Shown: positions 1-9,239, numbered from the stretch's first letter. The stretch is 64,000 nt of DNA from Lentzea waywayandensis (GCF_900115955.1 NZ_FOYL01000002.1:186001-250000), one strand, 5' to 3'. The notes: a model not told the origin generated them from the sequence alone. Program-made: numbers and translations.

Positions 1-1309
1 CGAGCACGAATCCGGCAGCGAGCACCGTCGGGCACAGCAGCCAGGTCCGCCAGGGCAGCCGCCGCTCCGGGTCACCGGCAACGGCGTGCCACAGCGTGAC
101 CGCGAGCAGCCCGCTGAGGACCAGCGCGATCACCACCCCGACCAGGCCTCGGCCGAGGGCGACGGTCGTCACGAACAGGAAGTCGAACACGAAGCCGAGA
201 TTGGTGGCGAGCAATCCCGCGGCGATCCCGGCACCCGCCAACACCCACAGGCTGGGGCGCGCCAGAACGGCCGGGTCGTCGATGGCGGCCAGCCGCTGCC
301 GTGGGTCGGGATGCGTGCTCAGCAACGCACGCCATCGCGGGCCGGTCGGTACCCGGAGGCGGCCGACGAGGCCGCGGAGTGCGCCGTCAGGTCCGTCGTG
401 GACGGCAGCGATCGCGTCGGCGTGCGTCTCCCGGACACGCAAGATGGCGTTGCGCGTCAGGTACACCAGCACGGTGAGCACCAACAGCGAGCCGAGTACG
501 GCCAGCGTTCCCGTCCAGTGGCTGGTCAGGGCCGTCACGGGCCAGCCGAGCGGAACGGCGAGCAGCAGGCCGACCACGAAGGGGATCAGGGCGACGACCA
601 CGTACGCCCGCCAGATCGCCAGGGTCAGGTAGGTCTTGTCCACGTCCCGGTGCCACAGGTGCGCCAGCTCGTGCAGCACCACCGCGCGGAACGCCGCCCG
701 ATCGGTGGAGTACAGGACCACCAGACCCGCGTCGAGCTGCACACGGCGGCGCCGGACGTGACCGAACGCCCGCCCGCCGGCCGTGACGTTGTACGGCGCG
801 AGCAGCCATGCCGGGGCGCGGTCCAGTCCGACCTGCCGGCTCACCTCGCCGAGGTAGGCCAGCAACTCCGGGGAGTTCTCGGCGGACAACGGCACCAATC
901 GACGCCGGCGAGTGATCCACCAAGGGTGCAGCCAGTACAGGACCACCGCCAAGCCGAACAGGAGCACCAGCCCGTATCCCGCCCAGGACACCTCATCGAG
1001 GTACACAGGCGCCAGACACCGCGTCACGCGTGCGGCGGCCTCCGCGCGTGACGACACATCATCCGGGCCGACCAGGGGCGGCAGACCGGACACCTCCGCG
1101 AAGCAGCTCTTCTGGGCAGCTGCCTGACGAGCCGAGTTCGCCGGCACCAGCAGATGCAGGAGCATGAACATGGTCGAGCTCGTGGCCACGACCACAGCGA
1201 TCAGCAGCGCGAACCGCGTCGTCGTCCCGGCAGGCACGCCATGCGGATGAGGCACCGGTCTGTGCGCGGTGTCGTCCTGGCTTCCGCCTTCGACTTCCGT
1301 GTCTGTCAT
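1..1309 (-). CDS. M48-type membrane metallopeptidase, C-terminus cut by window edge
   Basis: Reading right to left from ATG at 1309, the frame stays open to base 1, so 436 codons are visible and the C-terminus is missing. Hydrophobic segments lie at about residues 33-55 and 110-128. The zinc motif HELAH is at residues 213-217, and a downstream RETHADA motif places the likely third ligand at Glu294. It is followed by an STHPDPRQR stretch typical of M48 peptidases and by further membrane segments. A GGAGG ribosome site lies 6 nt before the ATG. The family degrades membrane or secreted proteins with the active site near the membrane. The substrate cannot be deduced. Confidence 0.85.
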   Translation of the reverse strand, partial: MTDTEVEGGSQDDTAHRPVPHPHGVPAGTTTRFALLIAVVVATSSTMFMLLHLLVPANSARQAAAQKSCFAEVSGLPPLVGPDDVSSRAEAAARVTRCLAPVYLDEVSWAGYGLVLLFGLAVVLYWLHPWWITRRRRLVPLSAENSPELLAYLGEVSRQVGLDRAPAWLLAPYNVTAGGRAFGHVRRRRVQLDAGLVVLYSTDRAAFRAVVLHELAHLWHRDVDKTYLTLAIWRAYVVVALIPFVVGLLLAVPLGWPVTALTSHWTGTLAVLGSLLVLTVLVYLTRNAILRVRETHADAIAAVHDGPDGALRGLVGRLRVPTGPRWRALLSTHPDPRQRLAAIDDPAVLARPSLWVLAGAGIAAGLLATNLGFVFDFLFVTTVALGRGLVGVVIALVLSGLLAVTLWHAVAGDPERRLPWRTWLLCPTVLAAGFVL

Positions 1310-1440
1310 CGCCGACCTCCCCGAAGCGGCACGGAACGCGCCTCGCCCCCACCTCGACCTACGAAGATCGGACCCAGCAGAGGGTTCTCCTGGTCGTTCG
1401 GACGTGCGAGAGTTTGCGCACTTCTCACTCGATCGTCGTA

Positions 1441-1466
1441 GCGGAATTCCGCTTGGCGCGGAATTC
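1441..1466. repeat. 12-bp palindrome with a second half-copy
   Basis: GCGGAATTCCGC at 1441-1452 is a perfect palindrome, and GCGGAATTC recurs at 1458-1466, 17 bp downstream. It lies in the 232-bp gap between the protease promoter and the end of the lipoprotein gene, so it could be an operator for the protease gene. No regulator is identified, and chance cannot be excluded. Confidence 0.25.
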
Positions 1467-1541
1467 AACCGCAGAGCCCATGAGTCTCGGGAACGCGCAA
1501 ATAGTCCTAATTGGACAGTAGTCGGCCACAGCCAAGCACGT

Positions 1542-2063
1542 TCAGCTACCACTGCCCGCGGAAGTCACGGGAGCAGGCCTCGCGGTGCCCACGCCATTGC
1601 AGGGACTTCCCCACAGTCCCCGTTTCTCCAGCGCCGCCGACACTTCCGCGTCAACGAAGCGACCTGAAGCTCCCTGTGCGCGCAGCACGCCGCGCTGGAC
1701 CGCGAGCAACGCGTAGTCCGTGCCGTCCGCGAGCTCCAGGTTGACCTCACCAGGCGTCACGCTGGAAACCCGCACGGGCTGGTTCAGCAGCGCGGCTTCC
1801 GCGAAAGCACGCGCGTCCGCCGCCCAGCAGGCCTCAGGCGGCGCCAGCAGCGAGATCCGGAGCCGCGCGCCGTTCGCGAACTGGACGGTGCGGCCGTCGA
1901 CCACTGCCAGCACCGTGACCGGGACACCGGCCTGCGAACGCTCGCCGGCACCTCGAAGAGGTGTCTTTCCCGGCGAACTGGAGGCAGGCGGCGACTCGGA
2001 GTCCGGGGTGGCACACGCGGCGAGAAGCAGAGTCAGGAGCACGACGATGCACCTGCGTGCCAT
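1542..2063 (-). CDS. Secreted lipoprotein with staphylococcal-nuclease-like domain
   Basis: 173 residues from the ATG at 2063; an upstream in-frame start at 2123 is rejected because AGGAG lies 7 nt before the 2063 ATG. The N-terminus is a lipoprotein signal with an LAAC lipobox and modified Cys17. A Ser/Pro-rich linker follows, then a region (about residues 48-130) resembling the SNase/thermonuclease OB fold: VLAVVDGRTVQFANG, then RLRISLLAPPE, then an alanine-rich helix. The expected catalytic Arg/Glu set is not clearly complete, so nuclease activity is uncertain. It probably sits on the outer face of the membrane. Confidence 0.7.
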   Translation of the reverse strand: MARRCIVVLLTLLLAACATPDSESPPASSSPGKTPLRGAGERSQAGVPVTVLAVVDGRTVQFANGARLRISLLAPPEACWAADARAFAEAALLNQPVRVSSVTPGEVNLELADGTDYALLAVQRGVLRAQGASGRFVDAEVSAALEKRGLWGSPCNGVGTARPAPVTSAGSGS

Positions 2064-2329
2064 GAACCACTCCTGCTGTAGTTGAAATTTATACCACCGT
2101 ATCCCCACCCTGGCCGCACTCAATCAGCCATTCGGAGCTGAGTCGGCGGACGAGTGGGCCACCACCGGTCCATCAGCCGCACCACCGGAATGAGTCGCGC
2201 TGAACCGCGCGAGGCCGCCACCGCACCCATTCGTCCACAATGGATTCGACGGCATCCGAGACGCCGTGGCCGAGGTCACGACCACAAAGGACAGTTGAAT
2301 CGGGGAGGTCGTTCGTCGAACGCCTCACC

Positions 2330-2368
2330 ACTTTCGTTCGTCGAAAGTTTGACGACCGTCACGAAAGT
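2330..2368. promoter_or_regulatory. Inverted and direct repeats upstream of the CE1 esterase gene
   Basis: ACTTTCG (2330-2336) and CGAAAGT (2342-2348) form a 7-bp inverted repeat with a 5-nt spacer, and CGAAAGT recurs at 2362-2368. The arms CGTC and GACG also flank GAAAGTTT at about 2339-2354. The array is 50-90 bp before the GTG start of the secreted esterase, a good position for a LacI-type carbohydrate operator. Actinomycete xylanase genes often carry GAAA/TTTC palindromes, but the match to a known operator is only approximate. The rest of the 355-bp gap 2064-2418 shows no gene. Confidence 0.45.
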
Positions 2369-2418
2369 GAATAGCTTCGCCGTCCGGGGGACTCGGAAGC
2401 CCTGACCGGAGGTCGGTT

Positions 2419-3681
2419 GTGACCACGCGCAGAACAACCCTCAGTGCCATCATCATCGCCGTGCTCACGCTCGCCGGCGTCGTGCCGGCGACACCGGCGT
2501 CCGCCGCTTCGCTGGTGGAGGTGACCGGTTTCGGCGACAACCCCGGCCGGATGCGCATGCACGTCTACGTGCCGGACACCCGGCCGGCCAAGCCCGCGAT
2601 CGTGGTCGCCATGCACGGCTGCGGCGGCTCCGGTCCCGGCTTCTACTCGGGAAGCGAGTTCGCCTCGCTCGCCGACAGGCACGGTTTCATCGTCATCTAC
2701 CCGAGCGCGCAGCAGGAAGCCGGGTTCGGCAAGTGCTTCGACACCTGGTCGGACGCGGCCAAACGCCGCGGTGGCGGCAGCGACCCGGTGTCGATCGTCT
2801 CGATGGTGACCCACGTCCGGCAACGCCACGGCGGCGACCCGGACCGGGTGTTCGCCACCGGGTCGTCCTCCGGCGGCATGATGACCAACGAGATGCTCGC
2901 CCTCTACCCGGACGTGTTCAAGGCGGGCGCGGCGTTCATGGGTGTGCCGTTCCACTGTTTCGCCAACGCCGCCGACTACCCGCCGGGCAGCAGCCGGTGC
3001 ACCGGGGGTGGAGGCCTGAACCGCACCCCGCAGGAGTGGGGGAACCTCGTCCGGCAGGCCTACCCCGGCTACACCGGCCCGCGGCCGAAGATGCAGCTGT
3101 GGCACGGCACCGCGGACACGCTAGTGCCGTACTCCCTGCTGCAGGAGGAGGTCGAACAGTGGACCGACGTGTTCGGCCTGAGCCAGACCCCGACGTCGAC
3201 CGACACCCCGCGCACCGGCTGGAACCGCAGCCGCTACTCGAACCAGGTCGAGGCGTACAGCATCCAGGGCGCCGGACACAGCCTGCCGTCATCGGGCATG
3301 GCCGCCGCGGCACTCGAGTTCTTCGGCATCATCGGTGGCGGTGACCCGAACCCGCCGACGCCGGGCACGTGCGCCGTCAAGGCCACCGTCAACGCCTGGA
3401 ACAACGGCCTGACCGCGAACCTCGCCATCACCAACACCGGCACCGCGGCGATCAACGGCTGGTCCCTCGCCTTCACCCTGGCCGGCGGCCAGACCATCAC
3501 CTCCGGCTGGAACGCCGCCTACTCGCCGTCGACCGGCCAGGTCACCGCCCGCAACGCCGGCCACAACGCCACGATCCCGCCTGGCAGATCGGTCGACATC
3601 GGCTTTCAGGCCGTCCACACCGGAAACGCGGCGGCGCCGTCCTCGTTCACCCTCAACGGCACGGCCTGTTCCACCGGCTGA
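2419..3681 (+). CDS. Secreted CE1-type esterase (acetylxylan/PHB-depolymerase family) with CBM2
   Basis: 420 residues from a GTG start preceded by GGAGG. A Sec signal peptide with an ASA-type site ends near residue 30. The alpha/beta-hydrolase domain (about 32-305) has the oxyanion region MHGCGGSG, the nucleophile motif GSSSG with Ser150, a candidate Asp in GTADTLVPY and a candidate His in GAGHSLPSSG. A C-terminal family 2 carbohydrate-binding module (about 317-420) shows the three expected tryptophan positions (NAWNNG, NGWSL, SGWNA). It probably removes acetyl or feruloyl groups from plant polysaccharide outside the cell. Exact substrate is unknown. Confidence 0.9.
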   Translation: MTTRRTTLSAIIIAVLTLAGVVPATPASAASLVEVTGFGDNPGRMRMHVYVPDTRPAKPAIVVAMHGCGGSGPGFYSGSEFASLADRHGFIVIYPSAQQEAGFGKCFDTWSDAAKRRGGGSDPVSIVSMVTHVRQRHGGDPDRVFATGSSSGGMMTNEMLALYPDVFKAGAAFMGVPFHCFANAADYPPGSSRCTGGGGLNRTPQEWGNLVRQAYPGYTGPRPKMQLWHGTADTLVPYSLLQEEVEQWTDVFGLSQTPTSTDTPRTGWNRSRYSNQVEAYSIQGAGHSLPSSGMAAAALEFFGIIGGGDPNPPTPGTCAVKATVNAWNNGLTANLAITNTGTAAINGWSLAFTLAGGQTITSGWNAAYSPSTGQVTARNAGHNATIPPGRSVDIGFQAVHTGNAAAPSSFTLNGTACSTG

Positions 3682-4060
3682 CCGGTGCGAAAGGACAACT
3701 GAGACAACGCATTCGCTCCACAAGAGACACTTGCGTCACGGCGTTGCATGATCTCGGCGCAGAGGTGCGCCGGTTGCGCGAGACCACCGAGCCCGCGTCC
3801 GTCGGTCCACCACCCGGCGGGCGGCGGGCTCGTGGCGCGCGGCGGAGGACGAGCCGGCCGTTCGACGCCTCGACACTCCATTCATCCATCAGGCCGCCCA
3901 CACCCACTGGCTGAAGCCAACGAACCAGCGACAAGCGCAAGGTTGAGCTGCTCGAACGCTTCGGCCTGGACCGACGAGTCTGGCGTGATCCTTCAAGACA
4001 CATGGTCGCGGCCTGGCATAGCGTTGTCACGAGACGAATCGGAGTGGAGGGAGACCAGCA
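3682..4060. other. 379-bp intergenic region without a supported gene
   Basis: The open frames here are short or antisense to neighbours and match no family I recognise. No strong terminator hairpin was seen after the esterase gene. The last 60 bases should hold the promoter of the AraC gene. Confidence 0.5.
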
Positions 4061-4981
4061 GTGGACGACTTCGCGAGCGCGCTGCTGGTCGCCGCGGTGC
4101 GGCGGGCTCTCGCCGCGGAGGGGATCGCGGTTCCGGCTCCCCAGCAGGTCGGTGCGCTGGTGCCGCTCGCCGTGAAGCGCTGGCTGCTGACGGACATCGC
4201 ACAGAACCACGGCCTGCTTCCGCTGCTGCGCGTCGGCCAGTTTCTTTCGCAGCTGCCGCCCGATCCTGCCATTTCGGCCCTCACGGCCGCAGGAACGCCC
4301 TTCGACCTGTTCGAGCGGTGGAGCCGACTGGAGCGCTTCGTTCACTCGCGTCATCGCGTCGTGGTCCGCGAGACGAGCTCCACCCAGCTCGTCGCGGAGC
4401 ACGTCGCACGATCCGGAGCTCGGCCCGAGCCCGTGGAGGACGTGCTGATACTCGGAGTTCTGACGGCGTTGATGACGACGATCGGTACCCGCGGAGTCAC
4501 CGTCACGCTCGAACCGCACCACGCGGTGGTGTTCGCCGACGGCGCCTTCACGGTCCCGGAACCCGGTCACGGCACCGCACTCTGGCGCTTCGCCTGGTCC
4601 TCGCTCTCATCGGTCACACCCGCGATCCCGCCCGTCTCCGGCACCGACGTGGCCTCGCGCGCACGCCGGCTCCTCGCCGGCAACCTCCACCACAGCTGGG
4701 CCTTGCGTGAACTGGCAACCAAGCTCGGCATGTCACCACGCACCCTGCAGCGCCGCTTGCAGGCCGACGGCGGCTTCACCGCACTGCTCGCAGCCACCCG
4801 CGCCGACGCGGCGGCAGACCTCCTCATGAACACCGGGCACTCGCTCGGCGTCGTCGGCTTCGCTTCCGGCTACGCCGACCAGCCTCACCTCACCCGCGAG
4901 TTCAAACGCCGCACCGCCATGACACCCGCGGCATTCCGATCCGCGTTCACCCGACGACCAGCGAAGCAGGCGGGAGCATGA
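4061..4981 (+). CDS. AraC-family transcriptional regulator
   Basis: 306 residues from a GTG. The N-terminal 190 residues form an uncharacterised ligand domain. The C-terminal AraC DNA-binding domain (about 200-300) has two helix-turn-helix units: LRELATKLGMSPRTLQRRL, then a second helix ending in a GYADQPHLTREFKRRTAMTP segment, the usual AraC signature. Its stop overlaps the start of the next SDR gene (ATGA), so the two are translationally coupled. The SDR is the obvious candidate target or partner. The inducer is unknown. Confidence 0.9.
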   Translation: MDDFASALLVAAVRRALAAEGIAVPAPQQVGALVPLAVKRWLLTDIAQNHGLLPLLRVGQFLSQLPPDPAISALTAAGTPFDLFERWSRLERFVHSRHRVVVRETSSTQLVAEHVARSGARPEPVEDVLILGVLTALMTTIGTRGVTVTLEPHHAVVFADGAFTVPEPGHGTALWRFAWSSLSSVTPAIPPVSGTDVASRARRLLAGNLHHSWALRELATKLGMSPRTLQRRLQADGGFTALLAATRADAAADLLMNTGHSLGVVGFASGYADQPHLTREFKRRTAMTPAAFRSAFTRRPAKQAGA

Positions 4982-5727
4982 AACTCACGGAGAGCACGAC
5001 TCTCGTCACGGGCGCGACGCGCGGTATAGGCCGCGAACTCACCCGCCAACTGGTCGCGTGCGGCGCGCAAGTGGTGGCCGTCGGACGCGACCACGACAGC
5101 CTGGCCGCACTGGCTGCCGAGCACGGCGACCGCGTCCACCCCTGGCCTGTAGACCTCGCCGAACCGGCAGCGGTCGACGCCTTCATCCACGACGTCACCA
5201 ATCGCCACCCCACCCTCTCCGTGGTGATCAACAACGCCGGCGTGCAGACGCTCACCGACTTCCTCGTTGACGATCCCCAGGCTCTGCGGCCGGCTCTCCG
5301 CCGCGAGATCGCCCTCAACTTCGACGCCGTCGTCGCGCTCTCCACCGGGCTGCTACCGCACCTGTGCCGGCAACCTTCCGCCGCCATCGTCACCGTCACG
5401 AGCGGCCTGGCGCTGGCTCCCAAACGCTCGGCACCGGTCTACTGCGCCACCAAGGCAGCGGTACGCACCTTCAGCCGCGCGCTTCGCTACCAGTGCGAGG
5501 CTTCCGCACCTCACGTGCGGGTGATCGACGCGGTCATGCCGCTCGTCGACACCGACATGACCCGCGGCCGCGGCCGCGGCAAGATCAGCTCCAGCGACGC
5601 GGCGGCAGCGATGATCGGCGGCATCTCCCGCGACTCCACAGAGATCCACATCGGCAAGGTCCGACTGCTGCACGCGCTCATGCGAATCTCACCTGGGCTC
5701 GCCTACCGCATCCTCCGCGACAGCTGA
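4978..5727 (+). CDS. Short-chain dehydrogenase/reductase
   Basis: 249 residues. The Rossmann cofactor motif TGATRGIG is at residues 12-19, followed by an NNAG motif. The catalytic region has Ser (VTSGLALAP) and YCATK (Tyr-x-x-x-Lys). Overall layout resembles the DltE-like oxidoreductases that act on small carbonyl or hydroxyl substrates with NAD(P)(H). It overlaps the AraC gene by 4 bp and is probably controlled by it. The C-terminal 40 residues (IHIGKVRLLHALMRISP) resemble other DltE-like SDRs. Confidence 0.88.
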   Translation: MKLTESTTLVTGATRGIGRELTRQLVACGAQVVAVGRDHDSLAALAAEHGDRVHPWPVDLAEPAAVDAFIHDVTNRHPTLSVVINNAGVQTLTDFLVDDPQALRPALRREIALNFDAVVALSTGLLPHLCRQPSAAIVTVTSGLALAPKRSAPVYCATKAAVRTFSRALRYQCEASAPHVRVIDAVMPLVDTDMTRGRGRGKISSSDAAAAMIGGISRDSTEIHIGKVRLLHALMRISPGLAYRILRDS

Positions 5728-5882
5728 CCACGCGGACATGTAGCGACGGGCCGGATGCGACCTCGCGTTCAACGACCGGTTCGACGGCTGAGGCGGCAGC
5801 GTGTGACCAGCGGCCACACCGATCTGCGGGGCCGCGAGAACGGTGTCAGAGGTCGGTTTGGGCGCTGGACGAGGTGGAACGA

Positions 5883-7568
5883 GTGGGACACCCTGGACCA
5901 GTGGCCGAAGGTGGGGACCAGAATGGCGATCGGCACGCGCGGGCACTCGGAGATCGGCTGGAACAGCTCAAGACCCTCAGCGGCCTCAGTTACGACCGGA
6001 TCGGGCGCAAGGTTCACTTGAGCAAGTCCGCGGTGCACCGTTACTGCAGAGGAACCAGCGTGCCACGGGAGTTCGGCACTGTGGAGCGCATCGCGCTGAC
6101 GTGCGGTGCGAGCCGTGTCGACCTGACCGTCCTGCACGGCCTGTGGCTACGGGCGACGATGCCTCAGTCCGATGCCGAGGAGAGAAGTCCTTCTCCCGCA
6201 ACGGATGGCGTGCGGCCACTGCCCGTGAAGCACGTCCGGGCCAGGCGGAGACCGGTGTGGGCGTTGGTGGCCGCGGTGATCGTCGTGTTGCCTGCCGCCG
6301 TTCTGGTCGCGAGCACGGCCCGGGAGTCACGGTTCGCCACCGGGGGCTCCGCGCGGCAGTCGATCGAAGGGCCGGCGTGGAGCTTGCCGGCCACCCGTGT
6401 GGAGAGCGAGCTGTTCGGAGTCACCATCAACAGCGCCACCGGCGCCATGCCCGCGTTCCGTGTCGGCGCCGTCCGTTTCTGGGACGGCGGGACGCGGTGG
6501 TCGGAGACGGAGCGGCAGCGAGGAGAGTTCGACTGGACGACGCTGGACCGCTTGGTCGGTGGCGCGGAGAAGGCGGGACTGCCACCGCTGTTCGTCTTCG
6601 GCAGCACCCCGCGGTGGGCCAGTCCGGACGGCCAGGCGGGCCCCTATCCCGACGGCACTTCGGCGCCTCCGACCGACCTCGCGGACTGGGATCTGTTCGT
6701 CCGGGCGGTGGCCGAACGCTACCGAGGACGGATCGAGGCGTACGAGCTGTGGGTGCTGGCCAACGACCGTCGGTTCTACACGGGCAGCGTCGAGATCCTC
6801 GTCGAGATGACGCGAAGGGCGAGCCGGATCATCCGCGCCACCGACCCGTCGGCCGCCGTTGTGTGCCCCGGGATGGGCCGGTTGCACACCGAGGAAGGGC
6901 TGGCGTTCCTCCGCCGTTTCATCGAACTCGACGGCTACGACCACTGCGATGTGGCGAGCATCAAGCTGTTCCGCCCGAACGCGTTGGACCCTCCCGAAGT
7001 CATGCTCGACCTCACCTCGGCGATCGATCGGGTGATGCACGACGCCGGAGTGCACCCGAGGCTGTGGAGCACCGGCACCGACTACTCGATCGCGACCCAG
7101 CCACAGCTCGACGAGGTCACCGCCCGCAACTACGCGGTGCGCTTCTTCCTCGTCGGGATGTTCGCGCGGAAGGTCAACCTCGAGCGTCTCTACTTCTACA
7201 ACTGGGGCGGGACGAAGATCCCCATCGTGCTCCAACCGGTCGGCGGGGTACCGACGCAGGCGGCGCTCGCCGTCGAGCAACTGCAGCGGTGGCTGCACAA
7301 CGCCAGCATCCGTTCGTGCGGCAAGGGCCTTGGTGTGAACCTGCCGGACAACGTCTTCGAGTGCGTCTATTCGATGGCTGACTCGGGCCGGACGTACGAC
7401 GCGACGATCCGGTGGACCGACAGGGGAACGGCCGCGGTCTCGGCGCACCGCGGCAGCTACGAGGTGCGGCACCTCGATGGGACCGTGGAGACCGTCCAAG
7501 CGGGTGACACCCTCACGATCACCGAGGAACCCGTTCTCATCGCCTCGAATCAGGTCCCGCCTCGCTGA
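5883..7568 (+). CDS. HTH / single membrane segment / catalytically degenerate GH39-like protein
   Basis: 561 residues from the GTG at 5883, chosen because a GAGGTGG ribosome site lies just upstream; the open frame extends much further 5' only as a shadow of the SDR gene. Residues about 23-88 form an XRE-like helix-turn-helix (LSYDRIGRKVHLSKSAVHRY). Residues 126-144 are one membrane segment. Residues about 175-500 follow a clan-A glycosidase of the GH39 type (FWDGGTRWSETERQRGEFDW, TPRWASPDG). The usual WNEPN acid/base motif is replaced by WVLAND (290-295), and the usual TE nucleophile by STGTDYS (396-402), so both catalytic glutamates appear lost. A membrane-bound sugar-sensing regulator is inferred. 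Confidence 0.75.
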   Translation: MGHPGPVAEGGDQNGDRHARALGDRLEQLKTLSGLSYDRIGRKVHLSKSAVHRYCRGTSVPREFGTVERIALTCGASRVDLTVLHGLWLRATMPQSDAEERSPSPATDGVRPLPVKHVRARRRPVWALVAAVIVVLPAAVLVASTARESRFATGGSARQSIEGPAWSLPATRVESELFGVTINSATGAMPAFRVGAVRFWDGGTRWSETERQRGEFDWTTLDRLVGGAEKAGLPPLFVFGSTPRWASPDGQAGPYPDGTSAPPTDLADWDLFVRAVAERYRGRIEAYELWVLANDRRFYTGSVEILVEMTRRASRIIRATDPSAAVVCPGMGRLHTEEGLAFLRRFIELDGYDHCDVASIKLFRPNALDPPEVMLDLTSAIDRVMHDAGVHPRLWSTGTDYSIATQPQLDEVTARNYAVRFFLVGMFARKVNLERLYFYNWGGTKIPIVLQPVGGVPTQAALAVEQLQRWLHNASIRSCGKGLGVNLPDNVFECVYSMADSGRTYDATIRWTDRGTAAVSAHRGSYEVRHLDGTVETVQAGDTLTITEEPVLIASNQVPPR

Positions 7569-7642
7569 CGCCGGAGATCCGGGACACCCGGCGAACGAGG
7601 CCGATCCACCAGGCGAAGGTCAGCGCGACGACGGCCGGAGTG

Positions 7643-7675
7643 GGTGGCGGCCCTGAGGATCCCGGGGCCGCCACC
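7643..7675. terminator. Bidirectional terminator hairpin
   Basis: GGTGGCGGCCC (7643-7653) pairs perfectly with GGGCCGCCACC (7665-7675) around an 11-nt loop. It lies between the convergent genes ending at 7568 (+) and 7718 (-), where a shared terminator is expected. There is no long U tract, as is common in actinomycetes. Confidence 0.8.
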
Positions 7676-7717
7676 GTTGTTCGTGGCCGGTCTTCGTCGG
7701 AGTCGTGGCCGGAGGAG

Positions 7718-8218
7718 CTACGGGCAACGACCGGTGGCCTGGGCGAGGACGGTGGCCGTGCCCCAGTCCTCGACCTTGACGTAGGTGTGGCCCAGGCCGA
7801 TCCGGTTGTAGGTCACCGTCCACGTGTTGAAGGGGACGGTCAGCCTGACCCGGTAGCACCAGCCCGCGTCGATGCGCAGTACGTCCCAGTCCTCGTAGAC
7901 GGGGGTGTTGCCGCCCTCGTGAACCCAGCGCGAGGTGCCGCCGGGGTTGGCGCATCTGGTGTCGGCAGTGCCCGTGGTGCCGTGGTTGCACGTCCAGTGC
8001 TTGTAGGCGGCGATCGGGAGGGTGCTCGCGTTGGCGACGTACGAGCAGCATCCTTGAACGGTGGGTTGGCCGGCTGTCACCGTGGGCGGTGTGATCACTG
8101 CCGCGGCAGCGGCGGGTCGATCGGCAGCCGCGGCCGGTGCGATCACCGTCATCGCGACGACGGCGACGCCGAGCGCTGTCGCCGCCATTCGTCGCAGTCT
8201 GAATCCGAGTCGACTCAT
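7718..8218 (-). CDS. Small secreted protein of unknown function
   Basis: 166 residues. An arginine-rich N-terminus and a hydrophobic core ending in PAAAADRP form a signal peptide (cleavage near residue 32). The mature part is rich in Cys (about six, starting with a CC pair), Trp and Tyr, and has no motif I recognise. Its composition suggests a disulphide-stabilised extracellular beta protein. It is followed by the shared terminator at 7643-7675. Confidence 0.7.
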   Translation of the reverse strand: MSRLGFRLRRMAATALGVAVVAMTVIAPAAAADRPAAAAAVITPPTVTAGQPTVQGCCSYVANASTLPIAAYKHWTCNHGTTGTADTRCANPGGTSRWVHEGGNTPVYEDWDVLRIDAGWCYRVRLTVPFNTWTVTYNRIGLGHTYVKVEDWGTATVLAQATGRCP

Positions 8219-8461
8219 GGTGCCCCCTCTGTGGTGTCGCTATGACGTCGACAACCGTGGGGTCAGGCACAGGCGGGTGGCAACAGGGTCAGGCCGGTAC
8301 GGGACGCTTGGGACGTTTGCACGCCGCTGATCAGGCGCGACGCGACGTGTTGGGACAGCGGGCGTTCTCCCGCCAACCGACAAGCCGAACGAAGATGGCG
8401 GAACTGGCGGGCACGTCCAGACGTGGCCGACGAAGACCGGTCGGCATGCCGCTCGAAGAGA

Positions 8462-9118
8462 TCAGCAGGTGACGTTGACGGTCGCGGTCGCCTGGAACGA
8501 CACGTGCACGTGGTCCATGTGGTTGGCCGTGGGACTACCGCGATCCTCCATCGGCGTGAAGCCGCTGCCGTCGTTGTAGCGCTGGCGCCAGATCACGTAG
8601 GTGACGCCGAACGCCTTGCGGTTGGCCAGCACGTACTCGGCCAGGGCGTTGCCGGTGGTGGTGTCGACCATGAAGTCCAGCGCCAGGCCCAGGGGATGGT
8701 CGCCGGAGCCGCCCCGGCCGGCGGCACCGCCGATGTCGTCGACGCCGAACTTGCCCGCGAGGTGGTGACCCACCTGCGCCGCATGCGGTTTGACTCCGTC
8801 CAGGGTGGTCGGACAGGGCGGCGGCGCTGGGGGCGGCGTGGTGGTCTCGGGTGCCGTCGTGGTCACCGGGGGCGCCGTGGTGGTCGCCGGAGGTTGCGAG
8901 GACGGCGGCGCGGTGGTCGATGTCGTGACAGGCGGCAGGTCTTGGCTGACAGAGGTCGACGGGGCGGCCAGATTGGCTGCCGCTCCGGTCGGATCGACCG
9001 GCTGGTCGGAGACCCGGACGACCCAGAAGGTCGCTACCAGGCCCACGGTGAGGGTGGCGGCGACTGCGATGGGCAGTTTCCGGCTGGCTGTCTGCTTCGT
9101 TCTATGTCGGCCCGACAT
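8462..9118 (-). CDS. Membrane-anchored protein with Thr/Pro linker and ARB-07466-like (M15-like) domain
   Basis: 218 residues. A basic N-terminus is followed by one membrane segment (about 15-35). A low-complexity Thr/Pro/Ser linker (about 45-100) leads to a C-terminal domain (about 105-218) with HPLGLALDFM and ANHMDHVHVSF, which match the histidine/aspartate pattern of M15-like peptidoglycan peptidase folds found in many actinobacterial wall proteins. It probably acts or binds in the cell wall. Catalytic activity is not proven by the sequence. Gap 8219-8461 downstream contains only the next gene's promoter region. Confidence 0.75.
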   Translation of the reverse strand: MSGRHRTKQTASRKLPIAVAATLTVGLVATFWVVRVSDQPVDPTGAAANLAAPSTSVSQDLPPVTTSTTAPPSSQPPATTTAPPVTTTAPETTTPPPAPPPCPTTLDGVKPHAAQVGHHLAGKFGVDDIGGAAGRGGSGDHPLGLALDFMVDTTTGNALAEYVLANRKAFGVTYVIWRQRYNDGSGFTPMEDRGSPTANHMDHVHVSFQATATVNVTC

Positions 9119-9239
9119 TCGGGAACACCTTGCGTTGGGGACGGGGCATGCTCACACAGCGCGCCACATTACGAAATGAACACGAGAACGTCACAGGCGA
9201 GTGTTTATGCTCACAATTCCGCTGGTTAGCACGTCGTCG

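Noticed and set aside
2154..2405. 83-codon plus-strand ORF upstream of the esterase
   Set aside because: No ribosome site, no recognisable domain, and it covers the inverted repeats of the promoter.
5364..5882. Long in-frame extension of the HTH-pseudoglycosidase ORF towards 5364
   Set aside because: The extension overlaps the SDR gene, reads like its shadow, and has no ribosome site; GTG 5883 has one.
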